From Paludibacteraceae bacterium (GTDB lineage: Bacteria; Bacteroidota; Bacteroidia; Bacteroidales; Paludibacteraceae), in contig JAQUTW010000005.1 of assembly GCA_028694215.1 (NCBI GenBank), positions 1 to 64,000 on the forward strand: DNA of 64,000 bases, read 5' to 3'. Below are positions 23,369-33,988 of the stretch, piece by piece; the stretch's first letter is position 1, and each line of letters begins with the position of its first letter. The position numbers were made by a program, and so were the translations under genes. The notes beneath the pieces are model-generated. The model saw only the letters and a program-made list of their open reading frames with translations. It was not told the origin of the DNA and made no database searches.

Positions 23369-23800
23369 ATGTTACAACCTAAAAAGACAAAATACAGAAG
23401 ACAGCAAGATGGACATCCGCAGGGATTTGCACAACGGGGAAACCAGTTGGCATTTGGCTCTTTTGGTATTAAAGCGTTGGAATCGAAATGGATTACCGGA
23501 CGTCAGATTGAGGCCGCTCGTGTAGCAGTTACACGTCATATGCAACGCCAAGGTCAGATTTGGATCCGAATTTTCCCCGATAAACCAATCACACGTAAAC
23601 CTGCTGATGTACGTATGGGTAAAGGTAAAGGAGCTCCGGAAGGATTCGTTGCCCCTGTAACTCCCGGACGTATGCTTTTCGAAGTAGAAGGCGTTTCTTT
23701 TGAGATAGCAAAAGAAGCATTGCGCTTGGCTGCTCAGAAATTGCCTATAACTACTAAATTCGTTGTGAGACGTGATTATGATAAAAATTTAACAGTGTAA
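23369..23800 (+). CDS. rplP: 50S ribosomal protein L16
   Basis: 143 residues. [20 protein letters not shown] and [20 protein letters not shown] are diagnostic. It contacts the A-site tRNA. The [15 protein letters not shown] segment, which carries the hydroxylated arginine in some bacteria, is present. rpmC follows after 7 bases. Confidence 0.98.
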   Translation: MLQPKKTKYRRQQDGHPQGFAQRGNQLAFGSFGIKALESKWITGRQIEAARVAVTRHMQRQGQIWIRIFPDKPITRKPADVRMGKGKGAPEGFVAPVTPGRMLFEVEGVSFEIAKEALRLAAQKLPITTKFVVRRDYDKNLTV

Positions 23801-23807
23801 AAGGGTT

Positions 23808-24011
23808 ATGAAAACAAGAGAAATTAAGGAATTAACAACCAATGAGATTCAAGAACGTTTGGACGCTGAAAAAGAGCGTTTGGTACGTATACGCTTGAAT
23901 CATAGTATCTCTCCACTTGACAATCCTGCTCAAATAAGAGAATCACGTAAAATTATTGCTCGTCTTGCAACAGAATTACGTCAACGAGAAATAAACAACA
24001 ACAATAATTGA
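23808..24011 (+). CDS. rpmC: 50S ribosomal protein L29
   Basis: 67 residues, a two-helix protein at the tunnel exit: [20 protein letters not shown] and [20 protein letters not shown]. It ends in REINNNNN, a poly-Asn tail, before rpsQ. Confidence 0.97.
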   Translation: MKTREIKELTTNEIQERLDAEKERLVRIRLNHSISPLDNPAQIRESRKIIARLATELRQREINNNNN

Positions 24012-24019
24012 TTATCCAA

Positions 24020-24277
24020 ATGGAAACAAGAAATTTAAGAAAGGAAAGAATCGGTGTTGTTTTCAGCAATAAGATGGATAAATCCATAACTGTTGCTGTA
24101 AAATGGAAAGAAAAACACCCTATGTATGGTAAATTTGTGAACAAGACGAAGAAATTCCATGTTCATGATGAAAAAAATGAATGCAATATAGGTGATACTG
24201 TACGCATTATGGAAACCCGTCCTTTGAGCAAAACCAAAAGATGGAGATTAGTACAAATTATAGAAAGAGCTAAATAA
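24020..24277 (+). CDS. rpsQ: 30S ribosomal protein S17
   Basis: 85 residues. ATG 24020 gives [20 protein letters not shown]; an ATG at 24008 inside the rpmC stop adds four residues and is less likely. The OB fold has [19 protein letters not shown] and [17 protein letters not shown]. It is an early assembly protein of the 30S body. Confidence 0.96.
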   Translation: METRNLRKERIGVVFSNKMDKSITVAVKWKEKHPMYGKFVNKTKKFHVHDEKNECNIGDTVRIMETRPLSKTKRWRLVQIIERAK

Positions 24278-24279
24278 TT

Positions 24280-24645
24280 ATGATACAACAAGAATCAAGA
24301 CTGAGAGTAGCCGATAACAGCGGAGCTAAAGAAGTTTTATGTATCCGCGTGTTGGGTGGAACCAAAAAACATTACGCCACCATTGGTGATGTAATTGTTG
24401 TAGCAGTGAAGAGTGCTATCCCGTCGGGAGACGTGAAAAAAGGTAGTGTATCGAAAGCTGTTGTTGTACGTACTAAAAAAGAAGTGCGTCGCCAAGATGG
24501 CTCTTATATTCGCTTCGATGATAATGCTTGCGTTTTATTGAACAATGCAGGTGAAATTCGTGGAAGTCGTATTTTTGGACCGGTGGCTCGTGAATTGCGT
24601 GCTACTAATATGAAAATTATTTCGTTAGCACCGGAAGTTCTTTAA
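24280..24645 (+). CDS. rplN: 50S ribosomal protein L14
   Basis: 121 residues, starting [20 protein letters not shown]. Signature [20 protein letters not shown] near the C-terminus. It lies at the subunit interface. It starts 2 bases after rpsQ. Confidence 0.98.
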   Translation: MIQQESRLRVADNSGAKEVLCIRVLGGTKKHYATIGDVIVVAVKSAIPSGDVKKGSVSKAVVVRTKKEVRRQDGSYIRFDDNACVLLNNAGEIRGSRIFGPVARELRATNMKIISLAPEVL

Positions 24646-24666
24646 TAACGTAAAAACAGTAAAGTA

Positions 24667-24987
24667 ATGAGCAAATTACATATTAAAAAAGGTGATACCG
24701 TTTATGTAAATACAGGCGAAGATAAAGGAAAAACCGGTCGCGTGTTGAGCGTGCTTGTTGAAAAACAGCGTGCTATCGTAGAAGGTATAAATATGGTATC
24801 TAAGAGTACTAAACCTAATGCTAAAAACCCGCAAGGGGGAATTGTGAAAAAAGAGGCGTCGTTACACATCTCAAATTTGAATGTTGTAGATCCCAAAACA
24901 GGCAAGCCGACACGTATTGGTCGCAAAAAAAATGCGGAAGGCAAATTGGTTCGTTACGCCAAAAAATCAGGGGAGGAAATTAAATGA
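24667..24987 (+). CDS. rplX: 50S ribosomal protein L24
   Basis: 106 residues. The KOW motif is at [20 protein letters not shown], then [20 protein letters not shown]. It starts assembly of the 50S. The end overlaps rplE by 4 bases (ATGA). Confidence 0.98.
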   Translation: MSKLHIKKGDTVYVNTGEDKGKTGRVLSVLVEKQRAIVEGINMVSKSTKPNAKNPQGGIVKKEASLHISNLNVVDPKTGKPTRIGRKKNAEGKLVRYAKKSGEEIK

Positions 24988-25529
24988 GAACAGATAGTTT
25001 AAAACAAGATTATTTGGAACGTATAGTTCCTGCTTTAACGAAAGAATTTGGCTATAAGACACTTATGCAAGTTCCGCGTTTGGAGAAGATTGTATTGAAC
25101 CAGGGTTTGGGTATTGCTGCAGCCGATAAGAAAATTATTGATACGGCTATTGCCGAAATGACCGCTATTACAGGACAAAAAGCAGTTGAAACACTTTCTA
25201 AGAAAGATATTTCTAACTTTAAATTACGTAAAAAAATGCCGATAGGTGTACGCGTAACTTTGAGAGAAAAGAAAATGTATGAATTTTTGGAAAGATTGAT
25301 TCGTGTTGCATTGCCTCGTATTCGCGACTTTAAAGGTATCGAAGGCAAATTGGATGGACGAGGTAATTATACCTTGGGAATTCAGGAACAGATAATTTTC
25401 CCTGAAATTAATATCGACGGCATCTCCAAAATTTTGGGAATGAACATCACTTTTGTAACAACAGCCAATACAGATGAAGAAGGCTTGGCGTTATTGAAAG
25501 AATTTGGATTACCATTTAAGAAAAACTGA
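24984..25529 (+). CDS. rplE: 50S ribosomal protein L5
   Basis: 181 residues. It binds 5S rRNA in the central protuberance. [18 protein letters not shown] and LRDFKGI-type text ([20 protein letters not shown]) are characteristic. It begins in the rplX stop (ATGA). Confidence 0.97.
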   Translation: MRTDSLKQDYLERIVPALTKEFGYKTLMQVPRLEKIVLNQGLGIAAADKKIIDTAIAEMTAITGQKAVETLSKKDISNFKLRKKMPIGVRVTLREKKMYEFLERLIRVALPRIRDFKGIEGKLDGRGNYTLGIQEQIIFPEINIDGISKILGMNITFVTTANTDEEGLALLKEFGLPFKKN

Positions 25530-25544
25530 TAAAATAGAATAAAG

Positions 25545-25814
25545 ATGGCAAAAGAATCAATGAAAGCGCGCGAAGTAAAACGCGCCAAATTAGTAGCAAA
25601 ATATGCAGAGAAACGTAAACAAATGCTTGCGGAAGGTGACTATGATGCTTTGCAAACTTTACCAAGGAACGCTTCGTATATCCGTTTGCACAATCGTTGC
25701 AAGATTACTGGTCGTTCGAAAGGTTATATGCGCCAATTTGGGATTTCGCGTATTCAATTTCGTGAAATGGCTTCTGCCGGTTTAATTCCCGGTGTGAAGA
25801 AAGCTAGTTGGTAA
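25545..25814 (+). CDS. rpsN: 30S ribosomal protein S14, zinc-free form
   Basis: 89 residues, the long C-minus form. It has one cysteine only ([20 protein letters not shown]) instead of the four-cysteine zinc knuckle of the 61-residue form. It fits with zinc-free L36 and L31 in the same window. It packs in the 30S head next to S3 and S10. Confidence 0.97.
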   Translation: MAKESMKAREVKRAKLVAKYAEKRKQMLAEGDYDALQTLPRNASYIRLHNRCKITGRSKGYMRQFGISRIQFREMASAGLIPGVKKASW

Positions 25815-25865
25815 CTCCAATATTTTTTGAGGAATTATCCTCGTTATTATTTAATTATAATATTG

Positions 25866-25880
25866 TCCCGATAGGCGGGA
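25866..25880 (+). other. Short hairpin in the rpsN-rpsH gap
   Basis: TCCCG (25866-25870) and CGGGA (25876-25880) can pair 20 bases before the rpsH start, in an otherwise very A/T-rich spacer of 86 bases. No T-run follows directly, so it is not an evident terminator. It could be a binding site or mRNA processing element, but I have no evidence for either. Confidence 0.3.
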
Positions 25881-25900
25881 TTAATTTAATTTATTTTTTT

Positions 25901-26296
25901 ATGACAGATCCTATTGCAGATTATTTGACGAGATTGAGGAATGCTATAATGGCAAACCACAGGGTAGTAGAAATCCCTGCGTCTAATCTCAAAAAAGAAA
26001 TTACAAAAGTTCTTTTTGAAAAAGGCTACATCTTGAATTACAAGTTTGTAGACGAAGGTGTACAAGGCACTATAAAAATTGCCTTAAAGTATGATCCTGT
26101 TAACAAAGTTAATGCGATCAAAAAACTTATTAGAATTTCAACTCCCGGTTTACGTAAGTATGTAGGTTACAAAGATATGCCTCGGGTGTTGAATGGCTTG
26201 GGAATTGCAATTCTTTCTACATCGAAAGGAGTGATGACAAATAAAGAAGCCCTGACAAACAAGGTTGGTGGCGAAGTTTTGTGTTACGTTTATTAA
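25901..26296 (+). CDS. rpsH: 30S ribosomal protein S8
   Basis: 131 residues. ATG 25901 (MTDPIADYLTRLRNA) is the family start; an upstream in-frame ATG-like extension from 25808 has no family match. The C-terminal STSKGVMTNKEALTNKVGGE is diagnostic. S8 regulates the spc operon in E. coli by binding rplE-region mRNA. Confidence 0.97.
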   Translation: MTDPIADYLTRLRNAIMANHRVVEIPASNLKKEITKVLFEKGYILNYKFVDEGVQGTIKIALKYDPVNKVNAIKKLIRISTPGLRKYVGYKDMPRVLNGLGIAILSTSKGVMTNKEALTNKVGGEVLCYVY

Positions 26297-26311
26297 TTAG
26301 GAGGAATTACA

Positions 26312-26866
26312 ATGTCAAGAATAGGAAATTTACCGATTCATATACCTGCTGGAGTAACAGTAACGGTAAAAGATAATGAAGTGACCGTAAAAGGTCCTAA
26401 AGGAGAGTTGAAGCAGGCTATAGCTTCTGACGCTATTCAAATTAATATAGAAGGCGATGTTTGCACGCTTACACGTGCTGACGAAGAGAGAGAAAGTCGT
26501 GCTATGCACGGGTTATATCGTGCTTTGCTTCACAATATGGTTGTAGGAGTATCTGAAGGCTATAAAAAAGTATTAGAGTTGGTTGGTGTCGGTTTTCGTA
26601 CATCAAACAATGGACAAATTTTGGAACTGATACTTGGATATACACATAATATCTATTTGGCTTTACCGCCAGAGGTAAAAGTGGAAACCAAAAGTGAACG
26701 TAACCAAAATCCAATCATAATGCTTGAAAGTTGCAACAAACAGTTGTTGGGACAGATTTGTGCTAAGATTCGTTCATTCCGTAAACCAGAACCTTACAAA
26801 GGTAAAGGTGTTAAATTCCAAGGTGAGGTTATTCGTAGAAAGGCTGGGAAAACAGCAAGTAAATAA
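26312..26866 (+). CDS. rplF: 50S ribosomal protein L6
   Basis: 184 residues with the duplicated fold. MSRIGNLPIHIPAGVTVTVK starts it, and the C-terminal KIRSFRKPEPYKGKGVKFQG carries the rRNA-binding signature. GGAGG lies 9 bases before the start. Confidence 0.97.
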   Translation: MSRIGNLPIHIPAGVTVTVKDNEVTVKGPKGELKQAIASDAIQINIEGDVCTLTRADEERESRAMHGLYRALLHNMVVGVSEGYKKVLELVGVGFRTSNNGQILELILGYTHNIYLALPPEVKVETKSERNQNPIIMLESCNKQLLGQICAKIRSFRKPEPYKGKGVKFQGEVIRRKAGKTASK

Positions 26867-26888
26867 AATTACGTAAACAAGTAATATT

Positions 26889-27233
26889 ATGATAGGAAAA
26901 TTAGAAAGACGATTAAAAATAAAGGCGCATATCCGTCGTACAATAAAAGGAACTGCAGAAAGACCACGTTTAACGGTTTTTCGTAGTAATGCGCAAATTT
27001 ATGCTCAAGTTATCGATGATATGGCCGGTAAAACATTGGCATCGGCATCTTCATTGGCAATAAAAGATAAAATGCCTAAAAAAGAGCAGGCTGCTAAAGT
27101 GGGTGAATTTATCGCTCAAAAAGCTCAAGAGAGTGGCATTACAACTGTGATATTTGACCGTAATGGTTATTTGTATCATGGAAGAGTAAAAGAATTGGCA
27201 GACGCTGCCCGTAAAGGTGGACTTAAATTTTAA
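26889..27233 (+). CDS. rplR: 50S ribosomal protein L18
   Basis: 114 residues. [20 protein letters not shown] and [20 protein letters not shown] are standard. It binds 5S rRNA with L5. Confidence 0.97.
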   Translation: MIGKLERRLKIKAHIRRTIKGTAERPRLTVFRSNAQIYAQVIDDMAGKTLASASSLAIKDKMPKKEQAAKVGEFIAQKAQESGITTVIFDRNGYLYHGRVKELADAARKGGLKF

Positions 27234-27238
27234 CAACT

Positions 27239-27757
27239 ATGTCAGAAAACAATAACAGAGTAAAAACAACTAACGATTTAGAATTAAAAGATCGTTTGGT
27301 CGCTATCAATCGTGTTACGAAAGTTACAAAAGGTGGACGTGCATTTACGTTTGCTGCCATCGTAGTGGTAGGTAATGAAGCGGGCATTGTTGGTTGGGGC
27401 TTGGGTAAAGCTAATGAAGTAACAGCAGCTATTGCAAAAGGAGTAGAATCTGCTAAGAAAAACTTGATTAATGTTCCTGTTTATAAAGGAACAATTCCTC
27501 ATGAACAAATCGCTCGCTTTGGCGGATCTGAAGTTTTCATTCACCCTGCTTCGTTAGGAACCGGAGTAAAGGCCGGTGGCGCTATGCGTGCAGTATTGGA
27601 GAGTGTCGGAATTACCGATGTATTGGCAAAATCAAAAGGTTCTTCCAATCCTCACAATTTGGTAAAAGCAACATTTAAAGCTTTATCTGAATTGAGAGAT
27701 GTTCGTTCCGTCGCTCAAAATAGAGGAATTTCCGTTGAAAAAGTATTTAAAGGATAA
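27239..27757 (+). CDS. rpsE: 30S ribosomal protein S5
   Basis: 172 residues. The N-terminal double-stranded RNA-binding domain has [20 protein letters not shown] and [17 protein letters not shown]. The C-terminal domain has [20 protein letters not shown]. It contributes to decoding accuracy. Confidence 0.98.
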   Translation: MSENNNRVKTTNDLELKDRLVAINRVTKVTKGGRAFTFAAIVVVGNEAGIVGWGLGKANEVTAAIAKGVESAKKNLINVPVYKGTIPHEQIARFGGSEVFIHPASLGTGVKAGGAMRAVLESVGITDVLAKSKGSSNPHNLVKATFKALSELRDVRSVAQNRGISVEKVFKG

Positions 27758-27769
27758 AATATTAAAATT

Positions 27770-27946
27770 ATGGCAACAATAAAAATTCAACAAGTAAAAA
27801 GCAGAATCAGATGCCCAAGAGTTCAAAAAGCTACATTGGACGCATTGGGATTAAAAAAGACAAATGCCGTAGTTGAGCACGAAGCTACACCGTCCATTTT
27901 AGGAATGGTCGCCAAAGTTAAACATTTGGTAAAAGTAATAGAGTAA
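27770..27946 (+). CDS. rpmD: 50S ribosomal protein L30
   Basis: 58 residues: MATIKIQQVKSRIRCPRVQK and the C-terminal GMVAKVKHLVKVIE. It is the standard small L30 and lies between rpsE and rplO as in most bacteria, 12 bases after the rpsE stop. Confidence 0.96.
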   Translation: MATIKIQQVKSRIRCPRVQKATLDALGLKKTNAVVEHEATPSILGMVAKVKHLVKVIE

Positions 27947-27979
27947 AACTATCTGTAGAATTTAAAAAACTCAAAGAAT

Positions 27980-28426
27980 ATGAATTTAAGTAACATACAA
28001 CCTGCACTTGGTTCGGTAAGAACTAATAAAAGATTAGGTCGTGGAACCGGTTCTGGAAAAGGAGGCACTTCAACACGTGGACACAAAGGTGCCAAATCCC
28101 GTTCCGGTTATTCCCGCAAAATTGGTTTTGAAGGAGGTCAGATGCCTTTGCAACGTCGTTTGCCAAAATTTGGCTTTAATAATATTCATCGTATTGAATA
28201 TAAAGCAATTAATTTGGACGCATTGCAAGCTTTGGCAACAGACAAGAAACTTTCTAAAATTGATGTTGCCGCAATGATAGATGCAGGAATTATCAGAAAA
28301 AATCAGTTAGTGAAAATTTTAGGTAATGGAGCCTTAAGTGTAAAAGTCGAAGTAGAGGCACATGCGTTTTCAAAATCGGCAGAAGCAGCTATTGTTGCAG
28401 CTGGAGGAAGTATAATAAAATTGTAA
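27980..28426 (+). CDS. rplO: 50S ribosomal protein L15
   Basis: 148 residues. The Gly-rich N-terminus ([20 protein letters not shown]) threads into 23S rRNA, and [17 protein letters not shown] is diagnostic. secY begins 4 bases later. Confidence 0.97.
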   Translation: MNLSNIQPALGSVRTNKRLGRGTGSGKGGTSTRGHKGAKSRSGYSRKIGFEGGQMPLQRRLPKFGFNNIHRIEYKAINLDALQALATDKKLSKIDVAAMIDAGIIRKNQLVKILGNGALSVKVEVEAHAFSKSAEAAIVAAGGSIIKL

Positions 28427-28430
28427 TACA

Positions 28431-29771
28431 ATGAAATTTATAGAGACTTTAAAAAATATCTGGAAGATAGAGGATCTACGATCTCGTTTATTAACGACAA
28501 TCTTGTTTATTTTGATTTATCGTTTTGGATCGTTTATTGTTCTTCCGGGTATTGATCCAGGAGCTTTGACCGCTTTAAAATCACAAACAAGTGGCGGTTT
28601 GCTCTCTTTGTTGGATATGTTCTCGGGAGGTGCATTTTCTAATGCTTCTATTTTTGCATTGGGAATTATGCCTTATATATCTGCTTCAATTGTTATTCAA
28701 TTATTGACAATTGCGATTCCATATTTCCAAAAAATGCAGAGAGAAGGCGAAAGTGGACGTCGTAAAATGAATCAGTTGACACGTTATTTGACGGTGGCTA
28801 TTTTGTTGTTGCAGGGACCTTCGTATTTGGTAAATTTAAGTGTTCAAATGCAACAGGCAGGAGCATCGTTCCCTGCAGGATTTTGGTTTGCATGCTCTTC
28901 AACTATTATTTTATGTGCAGGTTCCATGTTTGTAATGTGGCTTGGTGAGCGTATGACAGACAAGGGTATTGGCAATGGTATTTCCATGTTGATTATGATT
29001 GGTATTATTGCTCGTTTCCCAAGTGCCATTATTCAGGAATTTATTTCTCGTTTGACGGATGCAGGCGGAGGATTAGTGATGTTTCTTGCAGAATTAGTTG
29101 TTTTATTGTTAGTGATTGCAGCTAGCATCTTGTTAGTTCAAGGAACACGCAAAATACCTGTACAATATGCAAAACGTGTAGTGGGCAATAAACAATATGG
29201 TGGTGTGCGTCAGTATATCCCACTTAAAGTGAATGCTGCAGGTGTAATGCCTATCATTTTTGCTCAGGCAATTATGATGGTTCCTATTATGCTGGCAGGA
29301 TTTAATGCAGAAGGTGTTAATAACTTTATGCGTGTATTTATGGATAACACAGGTTTTTGGTATAATTTTGTATTTGCTATTTTAATTATTGCATTTACCT
29401 ATTTTTATACAGCAATTACCATTAATCCACAACAGATGGCCGAAGAGATGAAACGCAATAATGGTTTTATTCCAGGGATAAAACCGGGTAAAAAAACGGC
29501 AGAGTATTTAGATGAAATTATGTCGCGTATTACATTACCGGGGTCATTTTTCTTGGCGTTTGTTGCCATTATGCCTTCATTTGCCAGTATATTTGGTATT
29601 ACAAGCAGTTTCGCACAATTTTATGGTGGAACATCTTTGTTGATTTTAGTCGGTGTTGTCTTGGATACCTTGCAACAGATAGAAAGTCATTTGCTTATGA
29701 GGCATTATGATGGATTGTTGCAATCCGGTCAACGTATAAAAGGACGTACTGGTGCCATTGCGGCATATTAA
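28431..29771 (+). CDS. secY: Preprotein translocase subunit SecY
   Basis: 446 residues with about ten membrane helices. It forms the protein-conducting channel. FGSFIVLPGIDPGAL starts the first periplasmic region, and the plug and helix 2 text is SGGAFSNASIFALGIMPYIS. The cytoplasmic loop IPVQYAKRVVGNKQYGG contacts the ribosome. Ffh, the SRP RNA and SecY all lie within this window. Confidence 0.98.
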   Translation: MKFIETLKNIWKIEDLRSRLLTTILFILIYRFGSFIVLPGIDPGALTALKSQTSGGLLSLLDMFSGGAFSNASIFALGIMPYISASIVIQLLTIAIPYFQKMQREGESGRRKMNQLTRYLTVAILLLQGPSYLVNLSVQMQQAGASFPAGFWFACSSTIILCAGSMFVMWLGERMTDKGIGNGISMLIMIGIIARFPSAIIQEFISRLTDAGGGLVMFLAELVVLLLVIAASILLVQGTRKIPVQYAKRVVGNKQYGGVRQYIPLKVNAAGVMPIIFAQAIMMVPIMLAGFNAEGVNNFMRVFMDNTGFWYNFVFAILIIAFTYFYTAITINPQQMAEEMKRNNGFIPGIKPGKKTAEYLDEIMSRITLPGSFFLAFVAIMPSFASIFGITSSFAQFYGGTSLLILVGVVLDTLQQIESHLLMRHYDGLLQSGQRIKGRTGAIAAY

Positions 29772-29773
29772 AA

Positions 29774-30556
29774 ATGATTTATTTAAAGACAGCGGAAGAA
29801 ATAGAGTTGTTACGCGAAAGTTGTTTGTTGGTAAGCAAAACTTTGGCTGAATTGGCAAAACTGATAAAGCCTGGTGTTACAACACTACAATTAGATAAAG
29901 TAGCAGAAGAATTCATCCGCGATAATGGTGCAACGCCTCCATGTAAGGGATATTGTGGTTATCCTGCTGCAATCTGTACTTCGGTAAATGATCAGGTTGT
30001 ACATGGAATCCCGTCCGAGAAACAGGTTCTGAAAGAGGGCGACATTATTTCGGTCGATCTTTGTACATTGAAAAATGGTTTTGTTGGAGATTCTGCCTAT
30101 ACTTTTTGTGTTGGAGAAGTTTCTCCTGAACTCAAGCGATTGCTTACCATAACCAAAGAATCTCTTTTTAAGGGAATTGAACAGGCAGTTGAAGGTAATC
30201 GCATTGGAGACATCGGGAATGCCGTACAAGATTATTGTGAAACCGCAGGATTTGGAGTTGTGCGTGAAATGGTAGGACATGGCATAGGTCATAAAATGCA
30301 CGAGTCGCCCGAGGTTCCCAATTATGGACATCGTGGAAGAGGTCCGCTGTTAAGAACCGGCATGACAATTTGCATCGAACCCATGATAACTTTAGGACGC
30401 AAAGAGTTGTGTTTTGATGAAGATGGCTGGACTACACGCACGATTGATGGTAAATGTGCAGCGCATTTTGAACATGCGGTGGCTGTTTGCCGAGGAAAGG
30501 CAGATATTCTGTCTGATTTTAGTATAATTGAAAATGTTTTGAACAACTTGAATTAA
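29774..30556 (+). CDS. map: Methionine aminopeptidase
   Basis: 260 residues. It removes N-terminal methionine with a two-metal centre. MAP-1 motifs: the histidine in GYPAAICTSVNDQVVHGIPS, metal ligands in ISVDLCTLKNGFVGDSAYTF, and GHGIGHKMHESPEVPNYG. CIEPMI and FEHAVAV contain the glutamate and histidine near the end. It starts 2 bases after secY, the usual position. Confidence 0.97.
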   Translation: MIYLKTAEEIELLRESCLLVSKTLAELAKLIKPGVTTLQLDKVAEEFIRDNGATPPCKGYCGYPAAICTSVNDQVVHGIPSEKQVLKEGDIISVDLCTLKNGFVGDSAYTFCVGEVSPELKRLLTITKESLFKGIEQAVEGNRIGDIGNAVQDYCETAGFGVVREMVGHGIGHKMHESPEVPNYGHRGRGPLLRTGMTICIEPMITLGRKELCFDEDGWTTRTIDGKCAAHFEHAVAVCRGKADILSDFSIIENVLNNLN

Positions 30557-30559
30557 TTT

Positions 30560-30778
30560 ATGGCAAAACAAGCTGCAATAGAACAAGATGGTACGATAGT
30601 GGAAGCATTGTCGAATGCTATGTTCCGTGTAGAATTGGAGAATGGGCATGAAATTACCGCACATATTTCTGGCAAGATGCGGATGCACTATATTCGTATT
30701 CTTCCGGGAGACAAGGTAAAAGTAGAAATGTCACCTTATGATTTAACAAAAGGTCGCATATCGTTTCGATATAAATAA
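30560..30778 (+). CDS. infA: Translation initiation factor IF-1
   Basis: 72 residues, a single OB fold: [39 protein letters not shown] and the C-terminal [10 protein letters not shown]. It binds the A site during initiation. It starts 3 bases after map. Confidence 0.98.
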   Translation: MAKQAAIEQDGTIVEALSNAMFRVELENGHEITAHISGKMRMHYIRILPGDKVKVEMSPYDLTKGRISFRYK

Positions 30779-30799
30779 AATTTCATAAAATTTATTCAC

Positions 30800-30916
30800 A
30801 TGAAAGTAAGAGCATCTATTAAAAAGCGTAACGACGATTGTAAAATCGTTCGGAGAAAAGGACGCTTGTATGTTATTAACAAAAAAAGTCCTAAGATGAA
30901 ACAACGTCAAGGATAA
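30800..30916 (+). CDS. rpmJ: 50S ribosomal protein L36, zinc-free form
   Basis: 38 residues: [20 protein letters not shown] then [18 protein letters not shown]. The canonical C-x2-C-x12-C-x4-H zinc ligands are reduced to a single Cys (position 14), with Asn and Met in the other places. This is the C-minus form usual in Bacteroidetes. It lies between infA and rpsM as expected. Confidence 0.96.
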   Translation: MKVRASIKKRNDDCKIVRRKGRLYVINKKSPKMKQRQG

Positions 30917-30931
30917 TTTAAAAAACAGTTT

Positions 30932-31312
30932 ATGGCTATAAGAATTGTAGGAGTAGATTTGCCCCAGAACAAACGTGGGGAAGTTGGATTGACTTATATC
31001 TACGGAATAGGTCGCAGTAGCGCACGCAAAATTTTAGCTGAAGCCAATGTTGATTTTGATACGAAAGTACAAGATTGGACAGACGAACAGGCTGCTAAAA
31101 TTCGTGAGATCATCGGAGCAGGTTATAAAGTAGAAGGAGAACTTCGCTCTGAAGTACAATTGAACATCAAGCGATTGATGGATATTGGTTGTTATAGAGG
31201 CATACGTCATCGTGTTGGACTACCTGTTCGTGGTCAGAGCACAAAAAATAATGCACGTACGCGTAAGGGTAAGAAGAAAACAGTTGCGAATAAGAAAAAA
31301 GCGACTAAGTAA
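30932..31312 (+). CDS. rpsM: 30S ribosomal protein S13
   Basis: 126 residues. [32 protein letters not shown] and the C-terminal [20 protein letters not shown] are diagnostic. Its basic tail reaches the P-site tRNA. Confidence 0.98.
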   Translation: MAIRIVGVDLPQNKRGEVGLTYIYGIGRSSARKILAEANVDFDTKVQDWTDEQAAKIREIIGAGYKVEGELRSEVQLNIKRLMDIGCYRGIRHRVGLPVRGQSTKNNARTRKGKKKTVANKKKATK

Positions 31313-31339
31313 TTATTAACTGTTTAAATAAAAGTTGAT

Positions 31340-31729
31340 ATGGCAAAAAAGATAGTAACAGCCAAAAAGAGAGTAGTTAAAGTAGATGGGGTAGGACAAT
31401 TACATGTTCACTCGTCTTTCAATAATATTATTGTAACTATTGCTAACAGCGAGGGTCAAGTAATCTCTTGGTCTTCAGCTGGAAAAATGGGATTCCGTGG
31501 TTCAAAAAAGAACACACCGTATGCTGCACAAATGGCAGCCCAAGATTGTGCAAAGGTTGCTTTTGATCTTGGTTTGAGAAGAGTAAAAGCGTATGTGAAA
31601 GGACCAGGTAATGGGCGCGAGTCTGCTATAAGAACTGTGCATGGCGCAGGTATTGAGGTAACAGAAATTATAGACGTTACACCACTGCCACACAATGGTT
31701 GCCGTCCGGCTAAACGCAGAAGAGTATAA
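31340..31729 (+). CDS. rpsK: 30S ribosomal protein S11
   Basis: 129 residues. [20 protein letters not shown] and [20 protein letters not shown], ending [13 protein letters not shown]. It forms part of the 30S platform near the mRNA exit. Confidence 0.98.
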   Translation: MAKKIVTAKKRVVKVDGVGQLHVHSSFNNIIVTIANSEGQVISWSSAGKMGFRGSKKNTPYAAQMAAQDCAKVAFDLGLRRVKAYVKGPGNGRESAIRTVHGAGIEVTEIIDVTPLPHNGCRPAKRRRV

Positions 31730-31750
31730 TAATATAAAATTTATAGAAAA

Positions 31751-32359
31751 ATGGCAAGATATATTGGACCAAAATCAAAGATTGCACGTAAATTCGGTGA
31801 ACCTATTTTTGGAGCAGATAAAGCTCAGGTTAGAAAAAATTATCCTCCCGGACAGCACGGCAATACCCGCAAACGTAAAACATCGGAATATGGTGTTCAG
31901 TTGAAAGAAAAACAAAAAGCAAAATATACTTATGGTGTTTTGGAAAAACAGTTCCGTAATCTGTTTGAAAAGGCACAGACTAAAAAAGGTATTACAGGCG
32001 TTATTTTGTTGCAATTATTGGAGTGTCGTTTGGACAATGTTGTTTATCGTTTAGGTATAGCTCCTACACGTGCAGCTGCTCGTCAGTTGGTTTCGCACAA
32101 ACATATTTTGGTTGATGGCGAAGTTGTCAATATTCCCTCTTATTCTTTGAAACAGGGACAAATTATTGGCGTACGCGAAAAAGATAAATCAATGGTAGTG
32201 ATTGCAGAAGCCTTGAATGGTTTTAATCACAGCAAATATCCTTGGATTGAATGGGATGACAATTCCAAATCCGGGAAATTCTTGCACATACCGGAACGTG
32301 AAGATATTCCGGAAAATATCAAAGAACAACTGATTGTCGAATTATATTCTAAAAATTAG
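31751..32359 (+). CDS. rpsD: 30S ribosomal protein S4
   Basis: 202 residues. [20 protein letters not shown] at the start lacks zinc-binding cysteines. The S4 RNA-binding domain is at [20 protein letters not shown]. It nucleates 30S assembly and in E. coli represses the alpha operon. Confidence 0.97.
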   Translation: MARYIGPKSKIARKFGEPIFGADKAQVRKNYPPGQHGNTRKRKTSEYGVQLKEKQKAKYTYGVLEKQFRNLFEKAQTKKGITGVILLQLLECRLDNVVYRLGIAPTRAAARQLVSHKHILVDGEVVNIPSYSLKQGQIIGVREKDKSMVVIAEALNGFNHSKYPWIEWDDNSKSGKFLHIPEREDIPENIKEQLIVELYSKN

Positions 32360-32363
32360 GATT

Positions 32364-33356
32364 ATGGCTATATTAGCGTTCCAGAAACCAGAAAAGGTCA
32401 TTTTGTTGGAGGCAAACGATTTTCATGGTAAATTTGAATTTCGTCCCTTGGAGCCCGGTTTTGGTATTACCATTGGTAATGCATTACGCCGTATTCTGCT
32501 GTCCTCACTTGAGGGATTTGCTATTACTTCGCTTAAAATTGATGGAGTAGATCATGAGTTTGCTACTATTCCAGGAGTTATTGACGATGTAACAAATATT
32601 ATTTTGAATTTGAAACAAGTTCGTTTGAAACAACTTGTGGAAGAAACAGAAGAGGAAAAGGTAGTTGTTACAGTAGCAAAAAAGACTGTACTGACAGCCG
32701 GTGAAATTGGTCAGAAAATGAATGGATTTGAAGTTCTTAATCCGGACTTGGTTATTTGCAACATGGACGAATCTGCTGCTTTTACGATGGAATTGACCAT
32801 TAATAAAGGTAGAGGATATATTCCGGCAGATGAGAATCCTTTCGTAACGGCTGCTATCGGACTTATTCCTATTGATTCAATTTTTACGCCTATCCGTAAT
32901 GTGAAATATACTGTTGATAATTTCCGTGTTGAACAAAAAACCGACTATGAAAAGTTGATTTTGGAAATAGATACAGATGGTTCTATTCATCCCAAAGAGG
33001 CATTAAAAGAAGCTGCTCGAATTTTGATTTATCATTTTATGCTTTTCTCCGATGATAAAATCGTTATAGATGAAGATACGGAAAAAGGTGGCGATGAGTT
33101 CAATGAGGAAATTCTGCATATGCGTCAGTTGTTGAAAAGCAGATTAGTTGATATTGATTTGTCTGTCAGAGCATTAAACTGCTTGAAAACTGCGGATATA
33201 GAAACATTGGGTGATTTGTGTAAAACTCAGCGTTCAGAATTGTTGAAATTCAGAAATTTCGGTAAAAAATCTCTTAGCGAATTGGACGAGAAATTGGCAA
33301 GCCTGAATTTGGCATTTGGCATGGATCTCTCTAAGTATAAATTAGATAAAGAATAA
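32364..33356 (+). CDS. rpoA: RNA polymerase alpha subunit
   Basis: 330 residues. ATG 32364 ([19 protein letters not shown]) is used; an in-frame extension from 32334 overlaps rpsD and lacks family match. The N-terminal dimerisation domain has [20 protein letters not shown]. The C-terminal domain (from about 255) has the helix-hairpin-helix [16 protein letters not shown] text [16 protein letters not shown] used for UP-element and activator contacts. Confidence 0.98.
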   Translation: MAILAFQKPEKVILLEANDFHGKFEFRPLEPGFGITIGNALRRILLSSLEGFAITSLKIDGVDHEFATIPGVIDDVTNIILNLKQVRLKQLVEETEEEKVVVTVAKKTVLTAGEIGQKMNGFEVLNPDLVICNMDESAAFTMELTINKGRGYIPADENPFVTAAIGLIPIDSIFTPIRNVKYTVDNFRVEQKTDYEKLILEIDTDGSIHPKEALKEAARILIYHFMLFSDDKIVIDEDTEKGGDEFNEEILHMRQLLKSRLVDIDLSVRALNCLKTADIETLGDLCKTQRSELLKFRNFGKKSLSELDEKLASLNLAFGMDLSKYKLDKE

Positions 33357-33363
33357 TAGAAAC

Positions 33364-33909
33364 ATGAGACATAATAAAAAATTTAATCATCTTAGTCGCA
33401 CAGCATCGCATCGTAGTGCTATGTTGTCGAATATGGCTTGTTCGTTAATCAAATACAAACGTATTACAACGACTGTTGCCAAAGCAAAAGCTCTAAAAAT
33501 GTTTGTAGAGCCGATTATTACAAAATCTAAATTGGATTCTACCCACTCTCGTCGTGTAGTTTTTAGTATGTTACAAAATAAAGAAGCTGTAACAGAATTA
33601 TTTCGCGATATAGCTGCAAAGGTGGCTAATCGTCCGGGCGGATATACTCGTATATTACATACAGGTACGCGTCAGGGTGATGCTGCAGAAATGTGCATTA
33701 TAGAGCTTGTGGATTACAATGAAAACTTGCTGAAAGCAAAAGAAGCTAAGAAAACAACTCGTACGCGTCGTGGAAAGAAAACCGCTACGGTTGAGAAACC
33801 GGTAGAAATGACAGATACAACAGTATCGGTAGAACAATCGGAACAAGCAGAAGTTTCGTCAGAAGAAGTCGTAGCTCCTGAAGCTCCTGAAGAAAATAAG
33901 GCTGAATAA
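33364..33909 (+). CDS. rplQ: 50S ribosomal protein L17 with acidic tail
   Basis: 181 residues. Residues 1-118 are standard L17 ([40 protein letters not shown]). About 50 further residues form a low-complexity tail: a basic RTRRGKKTA stretch, then a Glu/Val/Pro-rich end ([16 protein letters not shown]). Such tails are common in this phylum. It is the last gene of the super-operon. Confidence 0.97.
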   Translation: MRHNKKFNHLSRTASHRSAMLSNMACSLIKYKRITTTVAKAKALKMFVEPIITKSKLDSTHSRRVVFSMLQNKEAVTELFRDIAAKVANRPGGYTRILHTGTRQGDAAEMCIIELVDYNENLLKAKEAKKTTRTRRGKKTATVEKPVEMTDTTVSVEQSEQAEVSSEEVVAPEAPEENKAE

Positions 33910-33925
33910 GTTTATTCTATATGTT

Positions 33926-33962
33926 AAGAAAAATCCGCCTATATTAGACGGATTTTTCTTGT
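33926..33962 (+). terminator. Terminator of the ribosomal protein super-operon
   Basis: A 12-base perfect stem AAGAAAAATCCG/CGGATTTTTCTT around an 11-base loop, with T-rich 3' side. Confidence 0.9.
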
Positions 33963-33988
33963 TTGTAGGAATGTTTTTTTAGAAATTT